Shown here piece after piece: positions 8,324 through 16,756 of a stretch of 64,000 nt of DNA. The stretch's first letter is position 1, and every line of letters starts with the position of its first letter. Source of the DNA: Paenarthrobacter aurescens TC1 (lineage in GTDB: Bacteria > Actinomycetota > Actinomycetes > Actinomycetales > Micrococcaceae); NCBI GenBank assembly GCA_000014925.1, contig CP000474.1:3100001-3164000 (forward strand). Reading direction: 5' to 3'. The notes under the pieces are model-generated. The model made no database searches. It saw only the letters and a program-made list of their open reading frames with translations, and was not told the DNA's origin. The position numbers and the translations under genes were made by a program.

Positions 8324-9550
8324 AGCAAAGCTACCTCCATGGCCAGCACCGATTCCTGGGATGGACACGTCAAAGGATCCCGCGGCTACAGCCGCGTCCT
8401 GGCCGCTCTGGCGCTTGCCGGCGTCGCGACCTTCGCCCAGCTGTATTCCACGCAGGCCGTGCTTCCGCTCATGGCCGCCGACCTCCGGATCACGGCAGCT
8501 GAAGCTGCCCTGAGCATCTCCCTGGCCACTGTGGGCCTGGCTGTCACCGTACTTCCATGGTCCTTTGTGGCCGACCGGATAGGCCGGGTCCGCGCCATGG
8601 CCATCGGCATAGCCGCCGCAACGCTTCTGGGCCTGCTGGTTCCACTTGCGCCAACCGTGCCCGTGTTGCTGGGGCTCCGAGCCTTGGAAGGCATGGCCCT
8701 GGGCGGCATTCCCGCGATCGCTATCGCCTACCTCAATGAGGAAGTCACCAAGATTCACACTGCCCTCGCAGCCGGCACCTACGTTGCCGGAACCACACTG
8801 GGCGGTTTGGCCGGGCGGTTGGTGGCCGGCCCCGTTGGAGAACTCTGGGGATGGCGTGCCGCAGCCTTCGCTGTCTCCCTGCTGGCCACCGTATCCGCTG
8901 TCTTGTTCCTGGTCCTTGTTCCCAAGCAGCGGCGTTTCAGTCCGGCACCGGCCATAGGTTTTCGCGGGGCCCTCCGAACTTTGGGCGGGCACTCCAGCAA
9001 CCCCAAGCTGTTGTCGCTGTATTTGCAGGCATTCCTGCTCATGGGTGGCTTCGTTGCCGTTTACAACTACCTCGGCTTCCGGCTGCATGCCGAACCATTT
9101 GGCCTACCCGCCACGGTTGTCAGCCTGATCTTCCTGGCGTACTTGTCCGGAACCGTCAGCTCACGTTGGGCGGCCGGGCTGACCGCCAAGTTTGGCCGGC
9201 GGAACGTCCTGCTGGCTGGTATCGCCATCATGTCGGCAGGTTTGGCCATGACGTTGGTGGAGAACCTGACAGCCACCTTGGCCGGGCTGGTGATCTTTAC
9301 GGGTGGCTTCTTCGCCGCCCATAGCGTCGGCTCCGGGTGGACCGGTGCCATTGCAACCACAGGCCGCGCTCAAGCAGCATCACTGTACAACCTGTCCTAC
9401 TACCTGGGTTCCAGCGTTATCGGTTGGGCAGGCGGCCTGGCCTTTCAGGCATTTGGCTGGCCGGCTTTGGCGTTGAGTGTCATTGCGCTGTCCATCACGA
9501 CGGCGGCAGTCACTTTGATTGTTCACCGCCCACCGCGCCACTCCCGCTGA
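8321..9550 (+). CDS. MFS transporter, YnfM-like
   Basis: A 409-residue, 12-segment inner-membrane transporter. The A-motif between TM2 and TM3 reads SFVADRIGRVRAM. The C-terminal half contains MGGFVAVYNYLGFRL and GGFFAAHSVGS, which closely recall E. coli YnfM. The substrate is not known; export of a small metabolite or drug is plausible. Translation begins at GTG 8321, 6 nt after TAGTCT, so the mRNA is probably leaderless. The divergent LysR gene is the likely regulator. Confidence 0.88.
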   Translation: MSKATSMASTDSWDGHVKGSRGYSRVLAALALAGVATFAQLYSTQAVLPLMAADLRITAAEAALSISLATVGLAVTVLPWSFVADRIGRVRAMAIGIAAATLLGLLVPLAPTVPVLLGLRALEGMALGGIPAIAIAYLNEEVTKIHTALAAGTYVAGTTLGGLAGRLVAGPVGELWGWRAAAFAVSLLATVSAVLFLVLVPKQRRFSPAPAIGFRGALRTLGGHSSNPKLLSLYLQAFLLMGGFVAVYNYLGFRLHAEPFGLPATVVSLIFLAYLSGTVSSRWAAGLTAKFGRRNVLLAGIAIMSAGLAMTLVENLTATLAGLVIFTGGFFAAHSVGSGWTGAIATTGRAQAASLYNLSYYLGSSVIGWAGGLAFQAFGWPALALSVIALSITTAAVTLIVHRPPRHSR

Positions 9551-9568
9551 TTCAAGGCGGTCTGCCCC

Positions 9569-9584
9569 TACAATCGGAGGCATG
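9569..9584 (+). promoter_or_regulatory. -10 of the TMEM175-type gene
   Basis: TACAAT at 9569-9574, 7 nt before the ATG. Confidence 0.65.
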
Positions 9585-10223
9585 ACACAGGTCACGAAAA
9601 ACCGGGAGCTGTCGTCACCGGAGCGTTTGCAGGCGTTTACGGATGCCGTGGTGGCGATTGCATTGACGTTGTTGATCTTGCCGCTCATGGAGAGCGTGGG
9701 TGAACTGGCGGACCATGACGGCACTACGGCTGAGTGGTTGGCGGAGGAACAATACGCCCTTCTCGGTTTTGCCCTGAGCTTCATCCTCATCGCAGTTTTT
9801 TGGGTGCACCACCATAAGCTCTTTCGCAGCGTTAAACAGGTGGACGCGGGTTTGTTGTGGTTGACCGTGGCATGGATGTTCACCATTGTGGTGATGCCCG
9901 TTGCGACGTCACTATCCACCCAGATGGAGTCTGATTGGGCACAGCCACTGGTCTATATAGGAACCTTGTTCGCCACCAGCCTGATGCTTCTTCTGGCCCG
10001 CATCTACCTCCGGTCCCACCCTGACCTCCACGACATGGCTGACGACGACGCCGTGATGGGCATTCGAGCAAGTTGGATCGTGTCCGGGCTCTTCCTTGCA
10101 GCACTCGTTCTGGCCGTTGTCATTCCCGGCGCCGGAAACTGGCCCCTGCTGTTGATGCTGCTCAGTGAGCCGCTCCAGCGGTTGGACCGGCGGCGAGGTC
10201 GTCGCTCACCCGCGAAGCGATAG
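9582..10223 (+). CDS. TMEM175-type (DUF1211) potassium channel family protein
   Basis: A 213-residue integral membrane protein with about six hydrophobic segments. The first helix carries RLQAFTDAVVAIALTLL, the family's R..AF.DAV.AIA.T signature that lines the pore in bacterial TMEM175 channels. A role as a K+ leak channel is inferred from family. ATG 9582 follows TACAAT (9569-9574) by 7 nt. A GGAGG lies only 1 nt before the ATG, too close to work as a ribosome site, which supports leaderless initiation. A longer upstream reading is less likely. Confidence 0.82.
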   Translation: MTQVTKNRELSSPERLQAFTDAVVAIALTLLILPLMESVGELADHDGTTAEWLAEEQYALLGFALSFILIAVFWVHHHKLFRSVKQVDAGLLWLTVAWMFTIVVMPVATSLSTQMESDWAQPLVYIGTLFATSLMLLLARIYLRSHPDLHDMADDDAVMGIRASWIVSGLFLAALVLAVVIPGAGNWPLLLMLLSEPLQRLDRRRGRRSPAKR

Positions 10224-10277
10224 TCACCTGAAGATTTCACGGATTAGGATGGGTGAAAGGCAATTTCAGGAGGATCC

Positions 10278-10784
10278 GTGAGCAACCCCACGAAGAATGT
10301 TCGGTCAAGCACGGGCAGCGCAGAGCCGCTGGATGCGATCGATGAACGAATCCTCGCAGCATTGGTGGACGACGCACGGATCTCCAACAAGCAGTTGGCT
10401 GAACTCGTGGGAATCGCGCCGTCCACGGCCCTGATGCGCACCAGGGCGCTCTCTGAACGCGGAATCATCGAGGGCTTCGAAGCTGTGTTGAGCCTGCCGG
10501 CCATCGGCCGCTCTGTTCAGGCTCTCATCGCTGTTCGGCTGCGTGCCCATGACCGTGACCAAATTGACCGCTTCACTGCGCGGGTCCCCAAGCTCCCGGC
10601 GGTCATCTCCACTTTTCACACCACCGGCTCAGTGGACTACCTTCTCCACATTGCCGTCGCCAACACCGACGACCTCCGTAACTGGCTCCTGGACAACCTC
10701 GCCACGGACCCCGTGGTCGGCCACACGGAAACCACTATGGTGTTCCAGCACATCCCCGGCAACCGGGGACCGTTGCCCGAGTAA
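10278..10784 (+). CDS. Lrp/AsnC family transcriptional regulator
   Basis: A 168-residue feast/famine regulator: an N-terminal helix-turn-helix (DARISNKQLAELVGIAPSTALMRTRAL) followed by an AsnC ligand/oligomerisation domain. GTG 10278 has a strong AGGAGG at 10268-10273, and TAGGAT at 10245-10250 gives a short leader of about 20 nt, unlike many neighbours. It is convergent with an MFS gene, so its target is not obvious from position. Confidence 0.9.
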   Translation: MSNPTKNVRSSTGSAEPLDAIDERILAALVDDARISNKQLAELVGIAPSTALMRTRALSERGIIEGFEAVLSLPAIGRSVQALIAVRLRAHDRDQIDRFTARVPKLPAVISTFHTTGSVDYLLHIAVANTDDLRNWLLDNLATDPVVGHTETTMVFQHIPGNRGPLPE

Positions 10785-10802
10785 GAGCCGGGGCATCGGG
10801 TT

Positions 10803-12038
10803 TCAGTCCCGCAAGGCCTTCCGAAGAGACACAGCCGCGAGCGCCAGGGCTGCCGCGCCACACAAAGCCGTGAAACCCACGACGGCGGTCTGCAGGCCTA
10901 GCGCCGAGACTGCCAGTCCGAGCCCAATCACCGGAACAGCGCTCCCCAGGTACGTGATGACGTACACGGTGCTGATGACTTGTGCATGGCGGGCAGCTTC
11001 CACTTTCCCGGCCACCTCGTTGAAGACCTGCCTGAAGGCAATTCCTTGGCCCACTCCCGCTGTGATGCTGGCAGCTACCAGCAGCCAAGGGCTTGACCAC
11101 GCCGCCGCAGCTCCCACCAAAACCACCGAGGCGCCCAGCACGGCAAGTGCCACGGGGACGACGAACTTTCCGCGTGCACCCAGCAACTGGCTCAAGGCCG
11201 AGGCACCCAAAGTGACACCGGCAAGCAGACCGATCAGGGGCCGTGAATCGGCGTGGACCACGCTGGCGAAGTATCCGGGTGCCAGGGAAAGGCAGAAACC
11301 GAACACCGCGAAACTCAGGAATCCGGTGGCCGCTGCCATCCAGAATGCTCCGCGTGCGTCTTGCGAGATGGACGGCTTCCGCGGGGCAAGGACCTTGAGG
11401 GGCTTGGGCCCTTCCGCGGGCGCGATGGCGGGCCTGGCTTTCAGCAACCACAACGGAATGAGCGCTGCTATCAATACCGCCGAGTGGATGTAGTACGGAG
11501 TTCGTGTGGGGTCCGGCAAGAGCGACAAGAAGCCACCGATTGCGGGACCTGCAGCAACGCCCCCGGCAGAGGAAAGCAGAGTAAAGCGGGAAGCCCAGTC
11601 CGGCCGCTGTGGCAGCAGTTCGCGCAAGGCCGCCGAACTGGCTCCGGTTGCGAGTCCTACGGCCACGCCCTGCAGCGCCCGGCCCAGGGACAACGTGACA
11701 AGCGAGTCCGCATTCGCGAAAATCACGCCACCCACCAAACCAACCAGCACGGCCAGCACCAGCGCTGCCCTCCGCCCAATGTGGTCCGACCAATGACCCG
11801 CCACCATGAGAACCCCCACCAGCGCGAGAACATAGCTCGAGAAGGCAACCGTCACTCCCAGCGAAGACATGCCGAGCCTGGCTTGCAGCAAGGGATACAA
11901 AGGCGTGGCGATGTTGGCGCCAACCAGCAGCGTAAAGATCACAACCCCGGCCAAGACCCGCCTGGCGGTGGTGGAGGCATCCCATCCCCAGCGCTCGGCT
12001 GTGGCCGGGCGCATGCGGAGTTCGCTCAAGACAGTCAT
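10803..12038 (-). CDS. MFS transporter
   Basis: About 411 residues with 12 predicted membrane segments. The loop after TM2 has HWSDHIGRRAALV, the MFS A-motif. It resembles sugar/drug efflux MFS proteins, with no visible substrate motif. ATG 12038 is preferred to ATG 12044 because GAAGG then sits 7 nt upstream. The 5' leader can fold into a 9-bp hairpin (12061-12099) just before that ribosome site. The Lrp gene at 12194 is divergent and the region between holds two palindromes, so Lrp control is likely. Confidence 0.87.
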   Translation of the reverse strand: MTVLSELRMRPATAERWGWDASTTARRVLAGVVIFTLLVGANIATPLYPLLQARLGMSSLGVTVAFSSYVLALVGVLMVAGHWSDHIGRRAALVLAVLVGLVGGVIFANADSLVTLSLGRALQGVAVGLATGASSAALRELLPQRPDWASRFTLLSSAGGVAAGPAIGGFLSLLPDPTRTPYYIHSAVLIAALIPLWLLKARPAIAPAEGPKPLKVLAPRKPSISQDARGAFWMAAATGFLSFAVFGFCLSLAPGYFASVVHADSRPLIGLLAGVTLGASALSQLLGARGKFVVPVALAVLGASVVLVGAAAAWSSPWLLVAASITAGVGQGIAFRQVFNEVAGKVEAARHAQVISTVYVITYLGSAVPVIGLGLAVSALGLQTAVVGFTALCGAAALALAAVSLRKALRD

Positions 12039-12060
12039 TTCCATGCCTTCGGACTCGGTG

Positions 12061-12099
12061 GCCGGGCTGTTGGTTTCCTTGTGGGAAGCGCAGCCCGGC
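12061..12099 (-). promoter_or_regulatory. Leader hairpin before the MFS gene
   Basis: GCCGGGCTG at 12061-12069 pairs exactly with CAGCCCGGC at 12091-12099. On the transcript it lies about 22 nt before the MFS start codon. It could affect translation or act as an attenuator; there is no run of U. Confidence 0.45.
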
Positions 12100-12103
12100 T
12101 AAG

Positions 12104-12142
12104 TATTGATGGCAATAGAATGCAGTAACTCTGATCTCAGAG
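12104..12142. promoter_or_regulatory. Two palindromes, likely Lrp-type operators
   Basis: TATTG-ATGG-CAATA (12104-12117) and CTCTGA-TC-TCAGAG (12129-12142) are perfect inverted repeats in the divergent space between the MFS and Lrp genes. Lrp/AsnC proteins usually bind such short dyads, so autoregulation and transporter control are inferred. Confidence 0.5.
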
Positions 12143-12193
12143 AACCTTAAGGATGCGAAGATTGAGCAAAACACGCAAAGTAACACGATCCAA

Positions 12194-12727
12194 GTGAGCT
12201 GGAGTGACCATTTGAACACCCTTGACCCAATGGACTTGAAGATCCTCCTGGAACTCATCAAAGATCCCCGCATCCAGATCGCCGAGTTGAGCGACGAACT
12301 GGGCATCGCACGCAACACGGCCCAAAGCAGGGTCAAGCGCCTTCTCCGTTCCGGCGTGCTGCAAGCCGCCGGCCGGGAGGTAGATCTCGAAAAGGTGGGG
12401 TACGACGTCGTCGCCTTTGTGACCATTGAAGTCACCCACCGGGAACTCGACGGCGTCATCGGCGCCTTGCGCCTGATCCCCCAGGTGTTGGAGGTTCATG
12501 AAATCTCCGGCCGCGGCGATCTGTGGTGCCGGGTGGTAGCAACGGACACTCACAACCTGCAGTCAGCGTTGCGCTCGGTGCTCCGCACCAAGGGAGTCAT
12601 CAGGACCGAAACAGTGCTTGCCCTGCACACCCATATCCCGTACCGCACGGAGCCACTCATCGGGAGGATGGCGGCAACACCAACACGGCCCCGGCAAGAG
12701 GGGCTGAGCGCCGGCTCGGAGGCTTGA
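12194..12727 (+). CDS. Lrp/AsnC family transcriptional regulator
   Basis: A regulator of up to 177 residues with an N-terminal HTH (IQIAELSDELGIARNTAQSRVKRLL) and an AsnC-type C-terminal domain (ALHTHIPYRTEP at its end). GTG 12194 is the longer start. TTG 12212 (LNTLDPMDLKI) has GGAG 7 nt upstream and may be the true one. It is divergent from an MFS exporter, the common arrangement for an Lrp that senses the exported amino acid or metabolite. Confidence 0.87.
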   Translation: MSWSDHLNTLDPMDLKILLELIKDPRIQIAELSDELGIARNTAQSRVKRLLRSGVLQAAGREVDLEKVGYDVVAFVTIEVTHRELDGVIGALRLIPQVLEVHEISGRGDLWCRVVATDTHNLQSALRSVLRTKGVIRTETVLALHTHIPYRTEPLIGRMAATPTRPRQEGLSAGSEA

Positions 12728-12733
12728 ACGGAC

Positions 12734-12749
12734 TAGGATTTTAGGCATG
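12734..12749 (+). promoter_or_regulatory. -10 of the DUF1761 gene
   Basis: TAGGAT at 12734-12739, 7 nt before the ATG. Confidence 0.65.
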
Positions 12750-13172
12750 GATTGGCTCTCACACATTTCCCAGATCAACTGGCTCGCCATACTTCTGGCC
12801 TTTGTTGCAAGCATGGTGATCGGCTTCGTCTGGTACATGCCGGCCGTACTCGGTCGCAGGTGGATGCAGGCAATCGGCAAGACCGAAGAGGACCTCAAGA
12901 ACATCGAAGGCGGCGCAAGCATTTGGCTTCCCATGATGGTGGCAGCAGCACTGACCAGCATTCTCCTCGCTGTCCTCATCAGCGCGTTGGACCTCAATAC
13001 CTTCCTGGCCGGCGGTTTCTTCGCGCTGATCCTGGCCGTGATATTCCGTGCCGGCGGCCATGTGATTCACAACGGCTTCGCCGGGCGCCCATCAGCGGTA
13101 ACCGTGATCGATTCCGGCCACGACATCGTGGCAATGACCATCGCGGGCGCCATCATCGGAGCCATGCAGTAG
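12747..13172 (+). CDS. DUF1761 membrane protein
   Basis: A 141-residue protein with four hydrophobic segments. The first contains WLAILLAFVASMVIGFVWYMPAVLG, the conserved opening of the DUF1761 family. Function is unknown. ATG 12747 follows TAGGAT (12734-12739) by 7 nt, so it is probably transcribed as a leaderless message starting inside the Lrp-DUF1761 gap. Confidence 0.8.
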   Translation: MDWLSHISQINWLAILLAFVASMVIGFVWYMPAVLGRRWMQAIGKTEEDLKNIEGGASIWLPMMVAAALTSILLAVLISALDLNTFLAGGFFALILAVIFRAGGHVIHNGFAGRPSAVTVIDSGHDIVAMTIAGAIIGAMQ

Positions 13173-13185
13173 CGTTCAACCAGTG
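13170..13185 (+). promoter_or_regulatory. Possible -10 of corA
   Basis: TAGCGT at 13170-13175, 7 nt before the GTG; it includes the upstream stop codon, so chance is more likely here. Confidence 0.4.
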
Positions 13186-14178
13186 ACCATTATCGACAAC
13201 GCCGTATATGTAGACGGCGTCCGCACTGCCACCCCGCATAACCTCGAACAGACGTTTGAGATGCTCGCGGAACACGGCGGCATGGCCTGGATCGGGCTGT
13301 ATCGTCCCACCAAGGAGGAGATGGCCGCCGTGGCCCAAGAGTTCGGGCTCCACGAACTCGCCGTGGAAGACGCCGTCTCGGCGCACCAGCGACCCAAACT
13401 TGAACGCTACGACCACAACCTGTTCACGGTACTGCGGCCGGCCCGCTACCTGGACGAAACCGAAACTGTTGAGTTCGGCGAACTGCACGTCTTCACCGGA
13501 CCAAACTTCGTAGTGACCATCCGGCACGCCGAAACCGGCGGAGTTGCCCGTGTGCGCAAGCGGCTTGAGGAGCGCCCGGACCTTCTCCGCCACGGCCCGG
13601 AAGCAGTGCTCTACGCCCTCCTGGACCAAGTGGTGGACGACTATGCTCCAGTAGTTGCAGGCCTCGAAAACGACATCGACGAAATTGAAGACCAACTCTT
13701 CAGCGGCGACAGCGCCGTTTCACGCCGTATCTATGAGCTCGCCCGCGAAGTCATCCAGTTCCAGCGTGCCATTCATCCCCTGCCGGACATGATGGTGTTG
13801 CTGGAGAAGGGCTTCGAAAAGTACGGCGTCGACATCGAGCTGCAGCGCTCGCTCCGGGACGTCGAGGACCACGTCCAACGCGTGATCTCCAGGGCCAACT
13901 CATTCCGGGATCTCCTTCAGAACGCCCTCACCCTCGATGGCACACTGACTGCCAACCGCCAGAACGAGGCCAGCGCTGCCCAAAACGAGCAGGTCAAGAA
14001 GATCTCTTCCTGGGCTGCCATCCTCTTCGCTCCATCCTTCGTGGCGGGCGTCTACGGAATGAACTTCGACCATATGCCTGAGCTGCACTGGGAGTTCGGC
14101 TATCCCTTGGCTGTTGGCCTCATGTTCGGCGCCGCCTTGCTCATGTATGTCATCTTCAAACGCAAAGGTTGGCTGTGA
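13183..14178 (+). CDS. corA: CorA family magnesium/cobalt channel
   Basis: A 331-residue divalent cation channel. A long soluble N-terminal alpha/beta and coiled-coil part is followed by two C-terminal TM helices with the selectivity motif GMN (VYGMNFDHMPELHWEFGYP) in the loop between them. The tail is basic (IFKRKGWL) as usual. It should form a pentamer in the cytoplasmic membrane. GTG 13183 lies 7 nt after TAGCGT, whose TAG is the DUF1761 stop codon. The stop overlaps the zapE start (GTGA), so the two are translationally coupled. Confidence 0.92.
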   Translation: MTIIDNAVYVDGVRTATPHNLEQTFEMLAEHGGMAWIGLYRPTKEEMAAVAQEFGLHELAVEDAVSAHQRPKLERYDHNLFTVLRPARYLDETETVEFGELHVFTGPNFVVTIRHAETGGVARVRKRLEERPDLLRHGPEAVLYALLDQVVDDYAPVVAGLENDIDEIEDQLFSGDSAVSRRIYELAREVIQFQRAIHPLPDMMVLLEKGFEKYGVDIELQRSLRDVEDHVQRVISRANSFRDLLQNALTLDGTLTANRQNEASAAQNEQVKKISSWAAILFAPSFVAGVYGMNFDHMPELHWEFGYPLAVGLMFGAALLMYVIFKRKGWL

Positions 14179-15320
14179 CGCCCACCTTTAAGCCCGCCTC
14201 GCGCATCTCGCGGAACCCTGCGAGGACTTTGATTGAGGGCATGGCGCACGACGCCGTGCGGTCGGGTTTTGAGCTTGAACCCAGTCAGCGGCAAGCAGCC
14301 GAGCGGTTGGCGGCCTTTGGTGCGCAGGTTACCGGCCGCCGTCGGGCGCTTCCGCGGAAGTCACCACGAAGCCTCTACCTCCACGGACCTGTGGGCCGCG
14401 GTAAAACGTGGCTGATGGACAGTTTCTACGGACGGCTGGATGCGCGGAAACGGCGGGTCCACTTCCACGATTTCTTCCGCAAGCTCCACAGCGGCACACA
14501 TGGCCCGGAGGCCGGTAACGGAACAGCGATCCAGCAGTCAGTGGACGCGCTGCTGGACGGTGTGGAGGTGCTGTTTTTTGACGAGTTCCACGTGCACGAC
14601 ATCGGTGATGGCATGTTCATTTCCCGTCTGCTGCGGACCGCCGCGCAGCGTCGTGTCCTCCTGGTGGTTACGTCCAACTACGCCCCGGATGATTTGCTGC
14701 CCAATCCCCTGTGGCATGACCATTTCCTGCCCACCATCGAGGCCATCAAGGAGATGATGGACCTCGTGGAGATCAATGGCGCCTCGGATTTTCGTCGCTA
14801 TCCGGTGAGTGATACCGGCCCGGGTCATGGTGCTTTCCGGTCGGGACGCATCGTCTCCCCCGGTACACCGCGGCAGCTGGGACGTCTCGGCCTCTTCCGG
14901 CCCCCGCCCTCACAAAGCCGGGTGTTGAATCCCACCACCCAACCAATCGTGGTCAAGAACTCGGACCCGGAGCTCCTGTGGGTCGGTTTTGAGGAGCTGT
15001 GCAGCGGGCTGACCTCGACGGCGGACTTTCTGGCGTTGGCCGAAACGCACAAAACGTGGGTCATTGACGACGTCCCCGTCCCAGCGGAAGGTGATGCTGC
15101 ATCCGCGCCGGCCTGGCAGCGGTTCAGCAACGTGGTGGATGTGCTCTACGACCAGGACATCACCTTGTTCCTGATAGGAGAGGGACCACTCGACTGGGAC
15201 ATTGACGCAAGCGACGGCGTCCTGCCGGTGGATCTGGCACGCATCGCCAGCCGTTTATCCCTGCTAGGCCGCTCCGATGCGGACACAAGCATGGAAAGCG
15301 AAGAGGCCGCCGGAAGCTAA
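14175..15320 (+). CDS. zapE: Cell division protein ZapE (AFG1-like ATPase)
   Basis: A 381-residue P-loop ATPase. Walker A is HGPVGRGKTWLMDSFY and Walker B is VLFFDEFHVHD, both intact, followed by LLRTAAQRRVLLVVTSNYAPDDLLPNPL, the AFG1/ZapE hallmark. In other bacteria ZapE associates with the Z-ring under stress. GTG 14175 overlaps the corA stop by 4 bases and has AAAGG 7 nt upstream. An in-frame TTG at 14169 is less likely. The stop codon lies in the loop of a terminator hairpin. Confidence 0.88.
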   Translation: MTPTFKPASRISRNPARTLIEGMAHDAVRSGFELEPSQRQAAERLAAFGAQVTGRRRALPRKSPRSLYLHGPVGRGKTWLMDSFYGRLDARKRRVHFHDFFRKLHSGTHGPEAGNGTAIQQSVDALLDGVEVLFFDEFHVHDIGDGMFISRLLRTAAQRRVLLVVTSNYAPDDLLPNPLWHDHFLPTIEAIKEMMDLVEINGASDFRRYPVSDTGPGHGAFRSGRIVSPGTPRQLGRLGLFRPPPSQSRVLNPTTQPIVVKNSDPELLWVGFEELCSGLTSTADFLALAETHKTWVIDDVPVPAEGDAASAPAWQRFSNVVDVLYDQDITLFLIGEGPLDWDIDASDGVLPVDLARIASRLSLLGRSDADTSMESEEAAGS

Positions 15321-15338
15321 GCATCCAGCGGCCTCTTG
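15302..15338 (+). terminator. Terminator at the end of zapE
   Basis: AAGAGGCCGC (15302-15311) pairs with GCGGCCTCTT (15329-15338), a 10-bp stem whose loop contains the zapE stop codon. TTGTAG follows, a weak T tract. Confidence 0.6.
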
Positions 15339-15347
15339 TAGTGAAGT

Positions 15348-15362
15348 GCCCGAGGCGGGCAG
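15348..15362 (-). terminator. Short hairpin at the end of the ferritin gene
   Basis: TGCCCG-AGG-CGGGCA is a 6-bp GC-rich stem with a three-base loop directly after the ferritin stop codon. Confidence 0.45.
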
Positions 15363-15893
15363 TTAGATGACGCCGCCCGCGGCGGATGGGGCGCCTGCGT
15401 CGTGTCCGCCGTCGCCTACGGTTTCGCGGGCAACGTAGTTCTCAATGTCGAAAAGGTTCTCTGCCCGTTCGGTGATGTTCAGCAGCGTAGTCATGGAAGC
15501 GACTTCCTCAACCTGCTCCTTCAGGAACCACAGCATGAACTGCTCACCCAAGGCATCGCCCTCTGCGCGGGCAACGCGGAACATTTCCTCGATGTTCCGG
15601 GTAACTTCTTTTTCCTGCTCCAAAGCGAGCGCGATGGGTTCCTTGGCATTGGCGAAGTTGTTGCGGACCGGATTGATGCCCGGAATCTCCACGTGCACGT
15701 TCCGGTCCAGCATGTACTGGACCATCATCATGGCGTGGTTGCGCTCTTCGAGTGACTGGCGATAGAAGTGACGGGCCAGCTGCGGCAAATCTTCGCCATC
15801 AAAATACACAGCCACGGCGATGTATTGCTGGGAGGCCGCAAACTCATTGGCGACCTGGGCGGACAACAGCTCATTGAAAGTCTTCTTAGCCAT
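15363..15893 (-). CDS. Ferritin
   Basis: A 176-residue iron-storage ferritin. The four-helix bundle keeps the ferroxidase ligands: NEFAASQQYIAVAVYF, the SLEERNHAMMMVQYML block with E..H, and later EQFMLWFLKEQVEE. The FtnA-like length and lack of a haem-binding pattern argue against bacterioferritin. The C-terminus ends in a glycine/alanine tail (DAGAPSAAGGVI). ATG 15893 follows TAGGAT by 6 nt. It stands alone between zapE and the crcB pair. Confidence 0.93.
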   Translation of the reverse strand: MAKKTFNELLSAQVANEFAASQQYIAVAVYFDGEDLPQLARHFYRQSLEERNHAMMMVQYMLDRNVHVEIPGINPVRNNFANAKEPIALALEQEKEVTRNIEEMFRVARAEGDALGEQFMLWFLKEQVEEVASMTTLLNITERAENLFDIENYVARETVGDGGHDAGAPSAAGGVI

Positions 15894-15905
15894 GGCTCGA
15901 TCCTA
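15891..15905 (-). promoter_or_regulatory. -10 of the ferritin gene
   Basis: TAGGAT at 15900-15905, 6 nt before the ATG. Confidence 0.65.
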
Positions 15906-15947
15906 CAGCCGGCCCATGACACTTTTGGTGGTGAGGTTGGCCACTGC

Positions 15948-16319
15948 TCACGGCAGCAGAAGGCTGATCCCCACACCGGCCGCAGCGGAAAGAACGCTTG
16001 CTGCCATGGATCCCAATCCATTGATGAGCGCCAGGCCAGTCCTTCCACTTTGAATCAGCCGAATGGTCTCCAGGCTCGCCGTACTGAACGTGGTGTATCC
16101 GCCCAGGAAGCCTGTGCCCAGGATCAAGAACAGGGATTCGGCCGCTTGGCCGCGCATCACCAGTCCGGCGAGGAACCCAAGCGCCAACGAACCTGTGACA
16201 TTGATCAGGATGGTTCCCCACGGGAGGGCAGTCTTGAGGCGTTGCCTGACAAAACCGTCCACCATGAACCTGACCGCTGCGCCGACTCCGCCCGCGAGTG
16301 CAAGGAGTATGACGGTCAC
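15948..16319 (-). CDS. crcB: Fluoride exporter CrcB (Fluc), second subunit
   Basis: A 123-residue four-helix protein with GGVGAAVRFMVD near the N-terminus, INVTGSLALGFL, and GTGFLGGYTTFST, the Fluc pore motif. Two such subunits form an antiparallel dimeric fluoride channel. GTG 16319 overlaps the stop of the first crcB by 4 bases (GTGA), so the pair is co-translated. A longer reading from 16361 would run inside the first crcB. The two copies are diverged, which suggests a heterodimer. Confidence 0.9.
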   Translation of the reverse strand: MTVILLALAGGVGAAVRFMVDGFVRQRLKTALPWGTILINVTGSLALGFLAGLVMRGQAAESLFLILGTGFLGGYTTFSTASLETIRLIQSGRTGLALINGLGSMAASVLSAAAGVGISLLLP

Positions 16320-16756
16320 GACTTGCCCGTTGCGCGGCGATGATGCCACGCCCCCAACCATATGCCCGCGGTAGTGGCCGCGGCTCCGCCGAGCAAGCTC
16401 GCTGCCAGGTAGCCGGCAGCTCCAAGTGCTTCATCCGCCGTGAAAAGGTGGACTGCGTCCAGAGCCAGGGTGCTGTACGTCGTGTAAGCGCCCAGGAACC
16501 CCGTACCCAAGGCGAGCCGCAGAACCCGGCGACTGCCGACGTCGAGCCCTCTGCGGGAGAGTCCCTCCAGTAAGGCGCCCAGCGCCAGCGCGCCGGAGAG
16601 ATTGATGGCCAAGGTAGGAAGCGGCCAGGCATTCGGCGCTGGTATCACCAGTCCAAGGCCGTACCGGGCGAGCGCTCCAAACACCCCGCCGGCCGCCACT
16701 ATGCCGATGAAACCCCAGTGAAGATGGATCGGTTCCTTTGCCTCAGTCGTCGTCAT
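16316..16756 (-). CDS. crcB: Fluoride exporter CrcB (Fluc), first subunit
   Basis: A 146-residue paralogue of the next gene, with GGVFGALARYGLG, INLSGALALGALL and GTGFLGAYTTYST. It has a longer N-terminal lead (MTTTEAKEPIHLHW). Its 5' end overlaps the Usp gene by 14 bases and its stop overlaps the second crcB, so Usp-CrcB-CrcB form one tight operon. I looked for a fluoride riboswitch upstream and did not recognise one. Confidence 0.9.
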   Translation of the reverse strand: MTTTEAKEPIHLHWGFIGIVAAGGVFGALARYGLGLVIPAPNAWPLPTLAINLSGALALGALLEGLSRRGLDVGSRRVLRLALGTGFLGAYTTYSTLALDAVHLFTADEALGAAGYLAASLLGGAAATTAGIWLGAWHHRRATGKS